Shown here: positions 26,309 through 36,334 of the stretch, piece after piece | How positions within the stretch are numbered: position 1 is the stretch's first letter | How the letters are laid out: each line of letters begins with the position of its first letter | NCBI RefSeq assembly: GCF_001580995.1 | Contig: NZ_LHZU01000143.1 | Location: 53,599 to 117,598, forward strand | Reading direction: 5' to 3' | DNA length: 64,000 nucleotides | Source: Acetobacter senegalensis | Lineage (GTDB): Bacteria; Pseudomonadota; Alphaproteobacteria; Acetobacterales; Acetobacteraceae | Program-made: the position numbers and the translations under genes | Notes under the pieces: generated by a model | What the model saw: only the letters and a program-made list of their open reading frames with translations | What the model was told of the DNA's origin: nothing | Database searches by the model: none

Positions 26309-28268
26309 CCAGGAAGGAACGCAGCTTGCGGCTACGGCTCGGGTGTTTGAGTTTACGCAGGGCCTTGGCTTCAATCTGACGGATACGTTCACGCGTCACG
26401 TTGAACTGCTGGCCAACTTCTTCCAGCGTGTGGTCCGTGTTCATGCCAATCCCGAAGCGCATGCGCAGCACACGCTCCTCACGCGGGGTAAGGGAGGCCA
26501 GAACGCGGGTTGTAGCTTCACGCAGGTTGGTCTGAATAGCTGCATCCAGCGGAATAACAGCCGTCTTGTCCTCAATGAAGTCACCCAGATGGCTGTCTTC
26601 TTCATCCCCAATCGGGGTTTCAAGAGAGATCGGCTCCTTGGCGATCTTCAGCACCTTGCGCACTTTTTCAAGCGGCATACCCAGCTTTTCAGCCAGTTCT
26701 TCCGGCGCTGGTTCCCGACCGATCTCATGCAGCATCTGGCGGGACGTCCGCACCAGCTTGTTGATGGTTTCGATCATATGCACCGGAATACGGATGGTGC
26801 GCGCCTGATCAGCGATAGAACGGGTGATCGCCTGACGAATCCACCATGTGGCATAGGTGGAGAACTTGTAGCCACGGCGGTATTCAAATTTATCCACCGC
26901 CTTCATCAGGCCGATATTGCCTTCCTGAATCAGGTCAAGGAACTGCAGGCCACGATTGGTGTATTTCTTGGCAATGGAGATCACCAACCGCAGGTTGGCT
27001 TCAATCATTTCCTTCTTGGCGCGCGCAGAATCACGCTCGCCACGGGCCACCGTTGCATAGACGCGACGGAACTCGCCAATAGGCAGGCCCGTATCCTGCG
27101 CAAGCTGGGCAACCTGATTACGCAGATCCACCACGGTGTCGCTATGCTTGGCGACAAAGTTTTTCCAGGATTTGCCCGGCAGCGCGGAGACCATATCCAT
27201 CCATGAGGGATCAAGCTCCCGGCCGCGATACTTGAGCAGGAAGTCCTCACGGGAGACGCGGCAGCTTTCTGCCAGACGCAGCATACGGCCTTCCAGAACA
27301 TTCAGGCTCCGGAACATCTCTTTCAGCTGCATCACCAGATCTTCAATCCGGTTGTTGTGCAGATGAACCTGCTCCACCTTGCCCACCAGTTCATCGCGCA
27401 ACTGGGCATAAACCAGTTCAGACTGGTCTTCCACAGCTTCACCTGCGGTCAACGCTTCAATGCGCTGCACCTGCAACTGACGCAGTTTTTCGTAAAGCGG
27501 TTCAATTTCTTCGAAATGCGCGAGGATTTCGGGCTTCAGTTTTTCTTCCAGCGCAGACAGGGAAAGACCGCTGCCCTCACCTTCCACTTCGCCTTCCGTT
27601 TCAGTTTCTGCTTCCGCCTCGTCAGATTCTTCCGAGTCGTCGCTCTCGAAACCTTCCTCACCTTCGCCGGGCGGGTTGCCGCCAGACTGCATGGCTTCCA
27701 GATCCACAATGTCACGCAGCAGCATTTCATTGTTACGGATCATCTCATGCCAGGAGATGATGGCGCGGAACGTCAGGGGGCTTTCGCACAGCCCACCAAT
27801 CATTTCATCGCGGCCAGCCTCAATCCGTTTGGCAATCGCAATTTCGCCTTCGCGGGAGAGCAGCTCAACGGTGCCCATCTCGCGCAGATACATCCGCACA
27901 GGATCATCCGTGCGGCCCAGATTCTCGGCGTTGACGTTCCCTGTCGGGGTTTCCGTTTCTTCGGCGTCTTCTTCAGCCGCTTCCTCGCCTTCGGCAGTAT
28001 TTGCCTTGGCGGTTTCAGCGTCTTCGCCTTCCTCGCTTTCCACCACCTGAATGCCCATTTCGGAGAGCATGGCCATGATATCTTCAATCTGCTCTGAAGA
28101 CATCTTGTCCTGCGGTAGGACAGCATTCAGTTCATCAAACGTGATGCACCCGTGCTCGCGCCCTTTCGCGATCAGTTTCTTGACCGCGGCAGACTGCGTA
28201 TCAAGCAGGGTGGTGTCACCATCCTGCTCTGCCTGCGCTACGTTACCTGATGCCGTTTTTGTCGCCAT
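26298..28268 (-). CDS. rpoD: RNA polymerase primary sigma factor RpoD (sigma-70)
   Basis: The housekeeping sigma factor, 656 residues. Region 1.1 is at the N-terminus ([24 protein letters not shown]), followed by an acidic stretch. Region 1.2 contains [22 protein letters not shown]. The large non-conserved insert between 1.2 and 2.1 is very acidic. Regions 2.1-2.4 hold [27 protein letters not shown] and [15 protein letters not shown]. Regions 3-4 end with the DNA-binding [26 protein letters not shown]. It follows dnaG on the same strand, as in the macromolecular-synthesis operon. Confidence 0.98.
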   Translation of the reverse strand: MATKTASGNVAQAEQDGDTTLLDTQSAAVKKLIAKGREHGCITFDELNAVLPQDKMSSEQIEDIMAMLSEMGIQVVESEEGEDAETAKANTAEGEEAAEEDAEETETPTGNVNAENLGRTDDPVRMYLREMGTVELLSREGEIAIAKRIEAGRDEMIGGLCESPLTFRAIISWHEMIRNNEMLLRDIVDLEAMQSGGNPPGEGEEGFESDDSEESDEAEAETETEGEVEGEGSGLSLSALEEKLKPEILAHFEEIEPLYEKLRQLQVQRIEALTAGEAVEDQSELVYAQLRDELVGKVEQVHLHNNRIEDLVMQLKEMFRSLNVLEGRMLRLAESCRVSREDFLLKYRGRELDPSWMDMVSALPGKSWKNFVAKHSDTVVDLRNQVAQLAQDTGLPIGEFRRVYATVARGERDSARAKKEMIEANLRLVISIAKKYTNRGLQFLDLIQEGNIGLMKAVDKFEYRRGYKFSTYATWWIRQAITRSIADQARTIRIPVHMIETINKLVRTSRQMLHEIGREPAPEELAEKLGMPLEKVRKVLKIAKEPISLETPIGDEEDSHLGDFIEDKTAVIPLDAAIQTNLREATTRVLASLTPREERVLRMRFGIGMNTDHTLEEVGQQFNVTRERIRQIEAKALRKLKHPSRSRKLRSFLDDN

Positions 28269-28290
28269 GCCAGACCTGCTCCCTCCCCGC

Positions 28291-28312
28291 CTGCATTCTG
28301 ACAGGAATGCAG
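28291..28312 (-). promoter_or_regulatory. Hairpin in the rpoD leader
   Basis: CTGCATTC and GAATGCAG form perfect 8-bp arms with a 6-base loop, 23 bases before the rpoD start. A second small stem (GGAACA/TGTTCC) lies just after dnaG. In the absence of T-runs these look like processing or leader structures between dnaG and rpoD. Confidence 0.4.
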
Positions 28313-28417
28313 AACGACCAGCTCACCATACATACTGTTCAGTTTTCCAGGGCGGGCAGGACGTGGGATATCCTGCCTCCGAAGTCAAGGGGAACACTCC
28401 CTGAATGTTCCTGCGCC

Positions 28418-30250
28418 CTAGAGCCCATGCTCTTCCATTTCGCCTCGTTTGAGACGTGCCAGCGCCTCAAGACGGGGCTGTAATCGTTTCCATTCCGCCG
28501 AATCTCCGCCCTTCTGCCAGAAGCGGGCCACTTCCTGCTCAACCTCCTGCTGGAATTGAGAAAAATTCAGCAAACCGTAAAAATGCCACCACTGTGTTCT
28601 CACCGCCACAGCCAGAGAAGAGTCCTTTTCCTCGAATGAAAGCGGAAGCGGACCTCCCCTCAACACCTGCTGCACCATCTCTTCTTCCTCTTCCCCCTCA
28701 AGGGCAGAAAGAAGAGCCTCGCCTGTCTCCGGCAAGGCTCCCTCGGCCGAGAGATCAAGCAGGAGTCCCCGCACCTCGGAGAAGGCATCAGGGAGACTCA
28801 GGCGGCATAGAGCATCTTCCACCTCCGGCACAACTTCCGGATAACGGAGGAGCAACGCCAGCAGGATACGCTGCCGTTCCTGCATGGCATCCAGCACCAC
28901 CGGCTTGCCATCACCGATACTTGGCCGCGCCGCCGGGGTAAATGCCCCGCCTCCACCCTTCCCCTTCCTGCGCCGGAACGTCTCGAAAAAACGGTCCAGC
29001 AGAGTCGAACGGTATTCGGACGCCAGAGCCTTGTCCGGTATAAGGCCAGCCGCCTCAACCAATTTGTGGCGCAGAGCCGCCCGCTCTTCCGGCCCCGGGT
29101 TGCTGATACCCCCGGCAAGAAGATCAAACAACACATCCGCCAGAGGCGCGGCCGTGGCGAACATTTCCCCCACCACCTGCTGGCCCCGGCTACGCACCAG
29201 ACTGTCCGGGTCTTCCCCCTCTGGCAACAGACATACCCGGAGGGTGTGATCGGCTTTCAGCAAAGGCAGCGCCACCTCAGCTGCGCGCGCTGCTGCGCGC
29301 CGCCCCGCTGCATCCCCATCAAAACACAGGATGGGTGCCCGATCGACCTGCCATAAAACCTCTAACTGTTCGGGGGTCAGGGCGGTTCCCAACGGCGCGA
29401 CGGCTCCCCTGAATCCGGCCTGATGGAGGCCGATCACGTCCATATACCCTTCCACCACAATCAGATCAGTGGGAGGTGTGCCTTTGGGATGAGGCGCCCT
29501 GACGGCGGCCCGCGCCTTGTCCAGACCAAACAGCAGACGCCGCTTGGAAAACAGGGCTGTTTCCGGCCCATTCAGATATTTGGGCTGACCATCGCCAAGA
29601 ATACGCCCCCCGAAGGAAACAAGCCGCCCCTTCCTGTCCCGGATAGGAAAGGTCACCCGCCCCCAGAACAGTTCGCCCTTTGGTCGTCCCTCATCATCCA
29701 GCCGCATCAGGCCGGCTTCCGCCATCATCTGGGGGGTGATGTTTTTGGCCGCCAGCGCCGCACTCAGGCCGCCACGACCATCACCTGCCCAGCCCAGCCC
29801 GAAATCCTCAATGGTCTGGCGAGTCAGGCCGCGCCCCAGCAGATAATCCAGCCCAGCCTTGCCCGCAGGAGCATATAATGCGCTGGACCAGATCGCCTGC
29901 GTCTGCGCCAGCACATCTTCCAGAGACTGGCTGCGCGCCACCTCCTCGTGAGAACGGCGGGTATCTTTGGGCACTTCCATCCCGGCCGAGGTCGCAAGCT
30001 CCTCAACCGCTTCGGGAAAGTTCTTGCCCTCCATCTGCATGACAAAGGAGATCACATCTCCATGCACGCCACAGCCAAAGCAGTGGAAGTGATCATCATA
30101 CACATAGAACGATGGCGTTTTTTCACCATGGAAGGGGCAGCAGCCCTTCCAGTTCTTGCCGGAGCGAACAAGTTTGACCCGCCGCCCGATAACGGATGTC
30201 AGAGGGGTACGCGCACGCAGTTCGTCCAGAAAGCCCGGCTCGATCGCCAT
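28418..30250 (-). CDS. dnaG: DNA primase DnaG
   Basis: DnaG makes RNA primers at the replication fork. The 610-residue protein has the N-terminal CHC2 zinc finger (Cys38, His41, Cys57 and Cys60 in CCPFHGEK and HCFGCGVHG). The catalytic core has RVTFPIRDRKGRLVSFGGR, the TOPRIM motif LIVVEGYMDVIGLHQAGF and ILCFDGDAAGRRAAARA. A less conserved C-terminal helicase-binding domain follows. It lies between yqeY and rpoD, the expected operon position. Confidence 0.98.
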   Translation of the reverse strand: MAIEPGFLDELRARTPLTSVIGRRVKLVRSGKNWKGCCPFHGEKTPSFYVYDDHFHCFGCGVHGDVISFVMQMEGKNFPEAVEELATSAGMEVPKDTRRSHEEVARSQSLEDVLAQTQAIWSSALYAPAGKAGLDYLLGRGLTRQTIEDFGLGWAGDGRGGLSAALAAKNITPQMMAEAGLMRLDDEGRPKGELFWGRVTFPIRDRKGRLVSFGGRILGDGQPKYLNGPETALFSKRRLLFGLDKARAAVRAPHPKGTPPTDLIVVEGYMDVIGLHQAGFRGAVAPLGTALTPEQLEVLWQVDRAPILCFDGDAAGRRAAARAAEVALPLLKADHTLRVCLLPEGEDPDSLVRSRGQQVVGEMFATAAPLADVLFDLLAGGISNPGPEERAALRHKLVEAAGLIPDKALASEYRSTLLDRFFETFRRRKGKGGGGAFTPAARPSIGDGKPVVLDAMQERQRILLALLLRYPEVVPEVEDALCRLSLPDAFSEVRGLLLDLSAEGALPETGEALLSALEGEEEEEMVQQVLRGGPLPLSFEEKDSSLAVAVRTQWWHFYGLLNFSQFQQEVEQEVARFWQKGGDSAEWKRLQPRLEALARLKRGEMEEHGL

Positions 30251-30312
30251 ATTATGCCAGCCCCCCTGCCTGTTGAGTCACGCTGCGCGCCCCGTATCCC
30301 TACCTGCTCCCG

Positions 30313-30768
30313 TTAGCTCAGGTGCGCCTTCACCACTGCATTAGCGCGGCCCATATCCAGCCCCGCACCAAATTTGGCTTTCAGCGCCCCCATCACCTTG
30401 CCCATGTCTTTCATGGCTGCGGCCCCGGTTGCGGCAATAGCCTCCTTCACGGCAGATTCAAGTGTGGCATCATCCATCTCGGCAGGCAGATAGGAACGGA
30501 TAACGGCAATTTCACCTTCTTCCTTCTCGGCCAGTTCCGGTCGCCCGGCATCGCGATACATGGTGGCGGATTCGGTGCGGGACTTCACCATGCCGCGCAG
30601 GGCGGAAATGGCTTCATCCTCATTCAGGCCTTCCGCCCCTTTGGCGCGGCCAGCAATTTCCACATCCTTCAGTTTGGCGGTGATCATGCGGATAGCAGCC
30701 ACACGCGCGCTTTCTCCGGCCTTCATTGCCGTTTTCAGATCAGCCATCAGGCGTTCACGTAAAGACAT
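30313..30768 (-). CDS. yqeY: GatB/YqeY-domain protein
   Basis: A 151-residue helical protein with the YqeY pattern LRERLMADLKTAMKAGESAR, then EKEEGEIAVIRSYLPAEMDD and GKVMGALKAKFGAGLDMGRAN. The domain resembles the tail of the GatB amidotransferase subunit; YqeY is often next to dnaG-rpoD and its exact role is unsettled. It is the first gene of yqeY-dnaG-rpoD here, divergent from carA across a gap that holds two palindromes. Confidence 0.92.
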   Translation of the reverse strand: MSLRERLMADLKTAMKAGESARVAAIRMITAKLKDVEIAGRAKGAEGLNEDEAISALRGMVKSRTESATMYRDAGRPELAEKEEGEIAVIRSYLPAEMDDATLESAVKEAIAATGAAAMKDMGKVMGALKAKFGAGLDMGRANAVVKAHLS

Positions 30769-30835
30769 GATCCCTCATACTTCCTTTATCATGCCGCGCA
30801 CGGTTCCCTGAGGACGCGTGACGGACAGTCATCCT

Positions 30836-30854
30836 GTGGGAAGAAATTTCCCAC
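30836..30854. promoter_or_regulatory. Operator-like palindrome, copy 1, upstream of carA
   Basis: GTGGGAAGAAATTTCCCAC, a near-perfect palindrome. It is the exact reverse complement of copy 2, with centres 44 bp apart, about four helical turns. Both lie in the divergent yqeY/carA promoter region. Confidence 0.7.
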
Positions 30855-30879
30855 TCACCCACCAAACCCAATCCGGCAT

Positions 30880-30898
30880 GTGGGAAATTTCTTCCCAC
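30880..30898. promoter_or_regulatory. Operator-like palindrome, copy 2, upstream of carA
   Basis: GTGGGAAATTTCTTCCCAC, the inverted partner of copy 1. It overlaps the expected -35 region of a possible carA promoter whose extended -10 is TGCTAGAAG (30912-30920). Binding here could therefore control carA initiation directly. Confidence 0.7.
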
Positions 30899-30914
30899 CT
30901 CTCTCACGGACTGC

Positions 30915-30920
30915 TAGAAG
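30915..30920 (+). promoter_or_regulatory. Candidate carA -10 element
   Basis: TAGAAG preceded by TGC (extended -10 style), about 30 bp before the ATG. The -35 position falls within operator copy 2 and is a poor match to TTGACA, which would suit a regulated promoter. This is tentative. Confidence 0.35.
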
Positions 30921-30948
30921 GGACGCCACGGGAGGAACAACGTAAGCC

Positions 30949-32355
30949 ATGCCCATGTCAATCGATACCATAATTGCCCGATTAGGCGGCCCCGAAGCAA
31001 CAGCCCGGCTTACCGGCGTTGGCACGGAAGCCATTCGCAAATGGCGGCAGGCGCAGGCCATCCCCTCCCGTCACTGGCCTGTCATTGCACAGGCCACCGG
31101 CCTTTCTTTGGCTGATCTCCAGCCCGCAGACCCCACGCTTCAGGACAAATCCTCCCCTACGGGAGGCAGCACAACAGGATCATCCATGCCCGATGCCCGC
31201 CCGGATGGCGCAACAGCCGCCCTTGTTCTTGCAGATGGAACCATTTTGTGGGGCAAGGGCTTTGGCGCCTTCACCCAGCAGCCCAGCATCGGGGAAATCT
31301 GCTTCTCCACCGGCATGACGGGTTATCAGGAAACGCTCACAGACCCTTCTTTTGCCGGGCAGATCATTACCTTCACCTTCCCGCATATCGGCAATGTGGG
31401 CACCAATGTGGAAGATGACGAGGCTGATCAGGTGGCCGCCCGTGGGCTTGTGGTCAAGGAAGATGTGACCGAACCCGCAAACTGGCGGTCCACAGCCAGC
31501 CTTGATGCGTGGCTGAAAAAACGCAACGTGCCCGGCATTGCGGGCGTGGATACACGCTCCCTCACCCTGAAAATCCGTGACAAGGGTGCGCAGAGCGCCG
31601 CCCTGTTCTACCCTGAAAACGGCAAGTTCGATCTGGATGCCCTTCAGGCCGCCACCAAGGCGTGGCCCGGCCTGGAAGGCATGGATCTGGCAAAGGAAGT
31701 CACCTGCAAAGCCCCCTACACCTGGGACAAAAGCGTGTGGGAATGGCCCGCAGGCACTCGCGCGGTATCCGGCAAGCGCCGCAAGGTTGTAGCCGTTGAT
31801 TACGGTGCCAAGCGCAACATCCTGCGCTGCCTTGTCGCCGCCGGATGTGACGTCACCGTTGTGCCAGCCACCACCACGGCGAAAGAAATTCTGGACCTGA
31901 AACCTGAAGGCGTTTTCCTCTCCAATGGTCCGGGTGATCCGGCAGCCACCGCCAGCTACGCCGTGCCTGCCATCAAGGATGTGCTTGACGCCGGTATCCC
32001 GCTGTTTGGCATCTGCCTTGGTCACCAGCTTCTGGCGCAGGCGCTCGGCGGCAAGACCTACAAGCTGGCCCGTGGCCACCGTGGGGCAAACCAGCCGGTG
32101 AAGGACCTCTCAACCGGTCGCGTGGAAATTACCAGCCAGAACCATGGCTTTGCCGTGGATGCGGACAGCCTGCCCGCCGATGCGCACGTCACGCATGTCA
32201 GCCTGTTCGATGGCTCCAACGAAGGTCTGGCCTCGGACCGCTATGCCGCCTTCTCCGTGCAGTATCACCCGGAAGCCAGCCCCGGCCCGTCTGACAGTTA
32301 TTACCTGTTTGAACGCTTTGTGGCGCTGATTGATGCTCATGCCAGCAAGAACTGA
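30949..32355 (+). CDS. carA: Carbamoyl-phosphate synthase small subunit with N-terminal HTH-like domain
   Basis: The glutaminase subunit that feeds ammonia to CarB for arginine and pyrimidine synthesis. CarA proper starts around Met80 ([20 protein letters not shown]). The class I amidotransferase triad is Cys356 (GICLGHQ), His440 and Glu442 (YHPEASPGP). The first ~58 residues are an in-frame helix-turn-helix-like domain ([20 protein letters not shown], then [16 protein letters not shown]). It resembles the small YdaS/carph-isopro domains of alphaproteobacteria as I recall them. A Ser/Thr/Gly linker (59-79) joins the parts. GGAGGA upstream supports ATG 30949. AGGA about 8 bases before ATG 31186 would also allow an internal start, so two forms may be made. 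Confidence 0.95.
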   Translation: MPMSIDTIIARLGGPEATARLTGVGTEAIRKWRQAQAIPSRHWPVIAQATGLSLADLQPADPTLQDKSSPTGGSTTGSSMPDARPDGATAALVLADGTILWGKGFGAFTQQPSIGEICFSTGMTGYQETLTDPSFAGQIITFTFPHIGNVGTNVEDDEADQVAARGLVVKEDVTEPANWRSTASLDAWLKKRNVPGIAGVDTRSLTLKIRDKGAQSAALFYPENGKFDLDALQAATKAWPGLEGMDLAKEVTCKAPYTWDKSVWEWPAGTRAVSGKRRKVVAVDYGAKRNILRCLVAAGCDVTVVPATTTAKEILDLKPEGVFLSNGPGDPAATASYAVPAIKDVLDAGIPLFGICLGHQLLAQALGGKTYKLARGHRGANQPVKDLSTGRVEITSQNHGFAVDADSLPADAHVTHVSLFDGSNEGLASDRYAAFSVQYHPEASPGPSDSYYLFERFVALIDAHASKN

Positions 32356-32462
32356 TCTGCCCCGGCCCGCCGTGCGCCTCAGCACGGCAACGCCCCGCAT
32401 CCATCCTTCTTTTTCCCGCTTTTTCAGCCCCCTGCGGGCTGCCTGTCAGGACTGAACGCATC

Positions 32463-35400
32463 ATGCCCAAACGGACAGATATTCGCTCCATCCTCATTAT
32501 TGGCGCTGGTCCCATCGTGATCGGGCAGGCCTGCGAGTTCGACTATTCCGGCGCACAGGCCTGTAAGGCCCTGCGGGAAGAAGGCTACCGGGTCATTCTG
32601 GTCAACTCCAACCCCGCCACCATCATGACCGACCCCGGTCTGGCGGACGCCACCTATGTGGAGCCCATCACCCCAGAGTGTGTTGAACGCATCATCCTGA
32701 AGGAAAAACCGGATGCCGTGCTGCCCACCATGGGTGGCCAGACCGCGCTGAACACCGCCATGGCACTGGATGCCTCCGGCTTCCTGAAAAAACATGGCGT
32801 GGAACTGATTGGCGCCGATGCGGAAGTAATCGACCGCGCGGAAGACCGTCAGAAATTCCGTGAAGCCATGGATGCCATTGGCATTGAAAGCCCGCGCAGC
32901 TTCATTGCCCACACCATGGATGAAGCACGGGAAGCGCTGAAAAACATCGGCTTCCCCACCATTATCCGCCCCTCCTTTACCATGGGCGGTTCTGGCGGCG
33001 GCATTGCTTACAACCGTGAGGAATTTGAGCAGATTGTGGCCTCCGGTCTGGATGCCTCCCCCACCACGGAAGTGCTGATTGAAGAATCCCTTCTGGGCTG
33101 GAAAGAATACGAAATGGAAGTTGTGCGCGATAAGGCGGACAACTGCATTATCGTCTGCTCTATTGAAAACATTGACCCCATGGGCATCCATACGGGTGAC
33201 TCCATCACCGTGGCTCCCGCACTGACGCTGACCGACAAGGAATATCAGCGCATGCGTGATGCGTCCCTTGCGTGCCTGCGCGCCATTGGCGTGGAAACCG
33301 GGGGCTCGAACGTGCAGTTCGGCGTGAACCCGGCAGATGGCCGCATGGTGGTGATTGAAATGAACCCCCGTGTGTCCCGCTCCTCCGCACTGGCCTCCAA
33401 GGCCACCGGCTTCCCGATCGCCAAGATCGCGGCCAAGCTGGCTGTGGGCTACACGCTGGACGAACTGAAGAACGACATCACCACAACCACCCCGGCCTCC
33501 TTCGAGCCGACCATTGACTACGTTGTGGTGAAGATCCCCCGCTTCACGTTTGAAAAATTCCCCGGTGCACCTGCCCTGCTCTCCACCTCCATGAAATCCG
33601 TGGGGGAAGCCATGGCCATTGGCCGCTCCTTCCCGGAAGCCTTGCAGAAGGGCCTGCGGTCCATGGAAACCGGCCTGCATGGACTGGACCCTGTGGACGT
33701 ACCCGGCGATGGCGGCGTGGATGCCTTCCGCGCTGCCCTTTCCCAGCCGCGCCCGGAACGCATCCTTATGGCGGCTCAGGCGCTGCGTGCTGGCCTGTCC
33801 GTTGAAGAGATCAATGAAGCCTGCCGCTTTGAACCGTGGTTCCTGCGTCAGCTTGAAACGATCGTTCATGCAGAACGGCAGGTAGAAAACCATGGTCTGC
33901 CGCGTGACGCCCAGAGCCTGCGCCGCCTGAAAGCACTTGGCTTTTCGGATGTGCAGCTTGCCCGCCTCTCCGGTGTGCAGGCAGACGAAGTGGCCGAACT
34001 CCGCACGGAAGCAGGCGTAACCCCCGTTTACAAACGCATTGATACCTGCGCGGGCGAGTTCGCTTCCAGCACGCCATATATGTATTCCACCTATGAAGGC
34101 ATGTTTGCGCCGCGGGTGTGCGAGTCCGACCCGACGGACCGTGAAAAGATTATCATTCTGGGCGGTGGCCCCAACCGCATCGGGCAAGGGATCGAGTTCG
34201 ATTACTGCTGTGTGCATGCAGCCTATGCGCTGCGTGAAGCCGGGTTTGAGACCATTATGGTCAACTGCAACCCGGAAACCGTCTCCACCGATTATGATAC
34301 GTCTGACCGCCTGTATTTCGAGCCCCTGACGGCGGAAGATGTGATCGCCCTCATCCGGTGTGAACAGCAGAAAGGCAAAATCAAAGGCTGCATTGTGCAG
34401 TATGGCGGGCAGACTCCGCTCAAACTGTCTCATGCGCTTGAAAAGGCTGGCATTCCGCTGCTGGGCACCCCGGCAGACGCCATTGACCGTGCGGAAGACC
34501 GCGAACGCTTCCAGACCATGCTGCACACGCTTGGCCTGCGCCAGCCCGCCAACGGCATTGCCCGCTCCCCGCAGGAAGCGGAAGATGTGGCGGAACGGAT
34601 TGGCTACCCCGTGGTTGTTCGCCCGTCCTACGTGCTGGGCGGCCGCGCCATGGAAATCGTGTATGACCGCGCCTCCCTGCAACGCTACATGCGTGTGGCC
34701 CTGCAACTGGCCGGGCACGAAATTGCCTCCGGCCCCGTGCTGATTGACCGCTACCTGAACGAAGCAATTGAAGCCGATGTGGACTGCATTTCCGATGGCG
34801 AGGAAGTGTATGTGGCCGGTGTTATGGAGCACATTGAGGAAGCGGGCATCCATTCGGGTGACAGCGCCTGCGCCCTGCCGCCCTACACGCTCTCCCCCGC
34901 CATTGTGACGGAACTGAAGGCCCAGACCGAAGCCATGGCGCGCGAGTTGGGTATTGTGGGCCTGATGAACGTGCAATACGCCATCAAGGATCAGGAAATC
35001 TTCGTGCTGGAGGTCAATCCTCGTGCTTCCCGCACGGTCCCGTTTGTGGCCAAGGCCACCGGCGTTCCGGTCGCCAAGATTGGTGCCCGCGTGATGGCTG
35101 GTGAAAAGCTGACCGCCTTCAATCTGGATGATCGTGCCGTCACGCCCCACGTGGCAGTGAAGGAAGCCGTGTTCCCCTTCAACCGCTTTGCGGAAGTGGA
35201 CACCATCCTTGGCCCGGAAATGCGCTCCACGGGTGAAGTCATGGGGCTTGATACGTCCTTTGAACGGGCCTTTGCCAAATCCCAACTTGGGGCTGGCGTG
35301 CGCCTGCCGACTGAAGGCACGGTGTTCCTCTCCGTGCGGGAAAGCGACAAGCCACACCTGCCTGCACTGGGCCGCCAGCTTGCCAAGATGGGCCTGAAAA

Positions 35401-35717
35401 TTCTGGCCACACGCGGCACAGCCAAAAAGCTGCGGGATGCCGGGATAGAGGTTTCCGTGGTGAACAAGGTGCTGGAAGGCCGCCCGCATTGTGTGGACGC
35501 CATTCGATCCGGTGAGGTGCAGATGGTGATCAACACGGCACAGGGCGCACAGTCTGTAGCGGACAGTTTTGACATCCGCCGTTCAGCTCTGGTGTTGGGC
35601 ATTCCGCACTACACAACCATGGCCGGAGCCCGCGCTGCAATCCATGCGATTGCGGCAATGCGGGAAGGACCGCTTGATGTTGCGCCACTTCAGTCATACT
35701 TTAGCGGAACATTCTGA
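32463..35717 (+). CDS. carB: Carbamoyl-phosphate synthase large subunit
   Basis: CarB makes carbamoyl phosphate from bicarbonate, ammonia and two ATP. The 1084-residue protein has the expected duplicated architecture. The first ATP-grasp half opens with [22 protein letters not shown]; the second, from about residue 560, has [20 protein letters not shown]. Each has its own ATP-grasp block ([16 protein letters not shown] and [17 protein letters not shown]). The C-terminal MGS-like allosteric domain ends in the last ~130 residues ([20 protein letters not shown]). It is 107 bp after carA; that gap holds two small hairpins (32369-32388 and 32425-32441). Confidence 0.98.
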   Translation: MPKRTDIRSILIIGAGPIVIGQACEFDYSGAQACKALREEGYRVILVNSNPATIMTDPGLADATYVEPITPECVERIILKEKPDAVLPTMGGQTALNTAMALDASGFLKKHGVELIGADAEVIDRAEDRQKFREAMDAIGIESPRSFIAHTMDEAREALKNIGFPTIIRPSFTMGGSGGGIAYNREEFEQIVASGLDASPTTEVLIEESLLGWKEYEMEVVRDKADNCIIVCSIENIDPMGIHTGDSITVAPALTLTDKEYQRMRDASLACLRAIGVETGGSNVQFGVNPADGRMVVIEMNPRVSRSSALASKATGFPIAKIAAKLAVGYTLDELKNDITTTTPASFEPTIDYVVVKIPRFTFEKFPGAPALLSTSMKSVGEAMAIGRSFPEALQKGLRSMETGLHGLDPVDVPGDGGVDAFRAALSQPRPERILMAAQALRAGLSVEEINEACRFEPWFLRQLETIVHAERQVENHGLPRDAQSLRRLKALGFSDVQLARLSGVQADEVAELRTEAGVTPVYKRIDTCAGEFASSTPYMYSTYEGMFAPRVCESDPTDREKIIILGGGPNRIGQGIEFDYCCVHAAYALREAGFETIMVNCNPETVSTDYDTSDRLYFEPLTAEDVIALIRCEQQKGKIKGCIVQYGGQTPLKLSHALEKAGIPLLGTPADAIDRAEDRERFQTMLHTLGLRQPANGIARSPQEAEDVAERIGYPVVVRPSYVLGGRAMEIVYDRASLQRYMRVALQLAGHEIASGPVLIDRYLNEAIEADVDCISDGEEVYVAGVMEHIEEAGIHSGDSACALPPYTLSPAIVTELKAQTEAMARELGIVGLMNVQYAIKDQEIFVLEVNPRASRTVPFVAKATGVPVAKIGARVMAGEKLTAFNLDDRAVTPHVAVKEAVFPFNRFAEVDTILGPEMRSTGEVMGLDTSFERAFAKSQLGAGVRLPTEGTVFLSVRESDKPHLPALGRQLAKMGLKILATRGTAKKLRDAGIEVSVVNKVLEGRPHCVDAIRSGEVQMVINTAQGAQSVADSFDIRRSALVLGIPHYTTMAGARAAIHAIAAMREGPLDVAPLQSYFSGTF

Positions 35718-35723
35718 TCAGAA

Positions 35724-35780
35724 CGGGCAGGCGTTACAGCCTGCCCGGCTGTTCCGGACGGGTGGCTGCCCGCTTTTTTA
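35724..35780 (+). terminator. Hairpins after carB
   Basis: CGGGCAGGC and GCCTGCCCG form a perfect 9-bp stem (35724-35747). A short CGGG/CCCG stem then leads into a T6 run at 35774-35779. It could terminate part of the carAB transcripts before greA. Confidence 0.5.
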
Positions 35781-35859
35781 GCGGCGCGGTGCGTGCCCGC
35801 TTATCTGTGTCACTTTAATGCCAGCCAGTGTGCTGGCAAAATCACTTTGGGGATACGCC

Positions 35860-36333
35860 TTGCAGAAAACTCCAATGACGGGCAAAGGCTTGAAGCGTCT
35901 TGAAGACGAACTCCGCAGGCTCAAGTCCGAGGAACGTCCGGCCATTATCCGCGCCATTGCGGAAGCCCGAAGCCATGGGGATCTGTCCGAAAACGCGGAA
36001 TATCATGCAGCCCGTGAACGGCAGTCTTTTACCGAAGGCCGTATCCTTGAGCTGGAAGAAATTGTCTCCACTGCCGAGGTGATCGACCCCACCAGCCTTT
36101 CTGGCGATCAGGTGAAGTTTGGCGCAACCGTAACCGTGGTTGATGAAGACACGGACAAGGAAGCCACTTACCAGATTGTTGGCGTGTATGAAGCCGACAT
36201 CAAACAGAACCTGCTGTCCATTTCCTCCCCGCTGGCCAAGGCTCTGATTGGCAAGCATGAAGGAGACAGCATTTCCGTGCCTGCTCCGGGCGGTGACCGG
36301 ACGTATGAAATCCTTTCCGTGAAATTCATCTGA
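35860..36333 (+). CDS. greA: Transcription elongation factor GreA
   Basis: GreA stimulates transcript cleavage by stalled RNA polymerase. The 157-residue protein has the N-terminal coiled-coil ([20 protein letters not shown], then [21 protein letters not shown], which carries the catalytic acidic tip). The C-terminal FKBP-like domain ends in [13 protein letters not shown] at 35860 is chosen because QKTPMTGKG matches the family N-terminus and GGGGA lies 7 bases upstream; the frame also opens at 35818. Following carAB is its common position in proteobacteria. Confidence 0.96.
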   Translation: MQKTPMTGKGLKRLEDELRRLKSEERPAIIRAIAEARSHGDLSENAEYHAARERQSFTEGRILELEEIVSTAEVIDPTSLSGDQVKFGATVTVVDEDTDKEATYQIVGVYEADIKQNLLSISSPLAKALIGKHEGDSISVPAPGGDRTYEILSVKFI

Positions 36334-36334
36334 C

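Noticed and set aside
24797..26350. Plus-strand open frame of about 517 codons opposite rpsR, rpsF and the GNAT gene
   Set aside because: It overlaps three well-supported genes antisense and has no recognisable motif.
32424..35489. Very long minus-strand open frame opposite carB (about 1020 codons)
   Set aside because: It is a shadow of the highly biased carB codon usage; it is rich in His, Gly, Phe and Gln, has no domain, and carB is certain.
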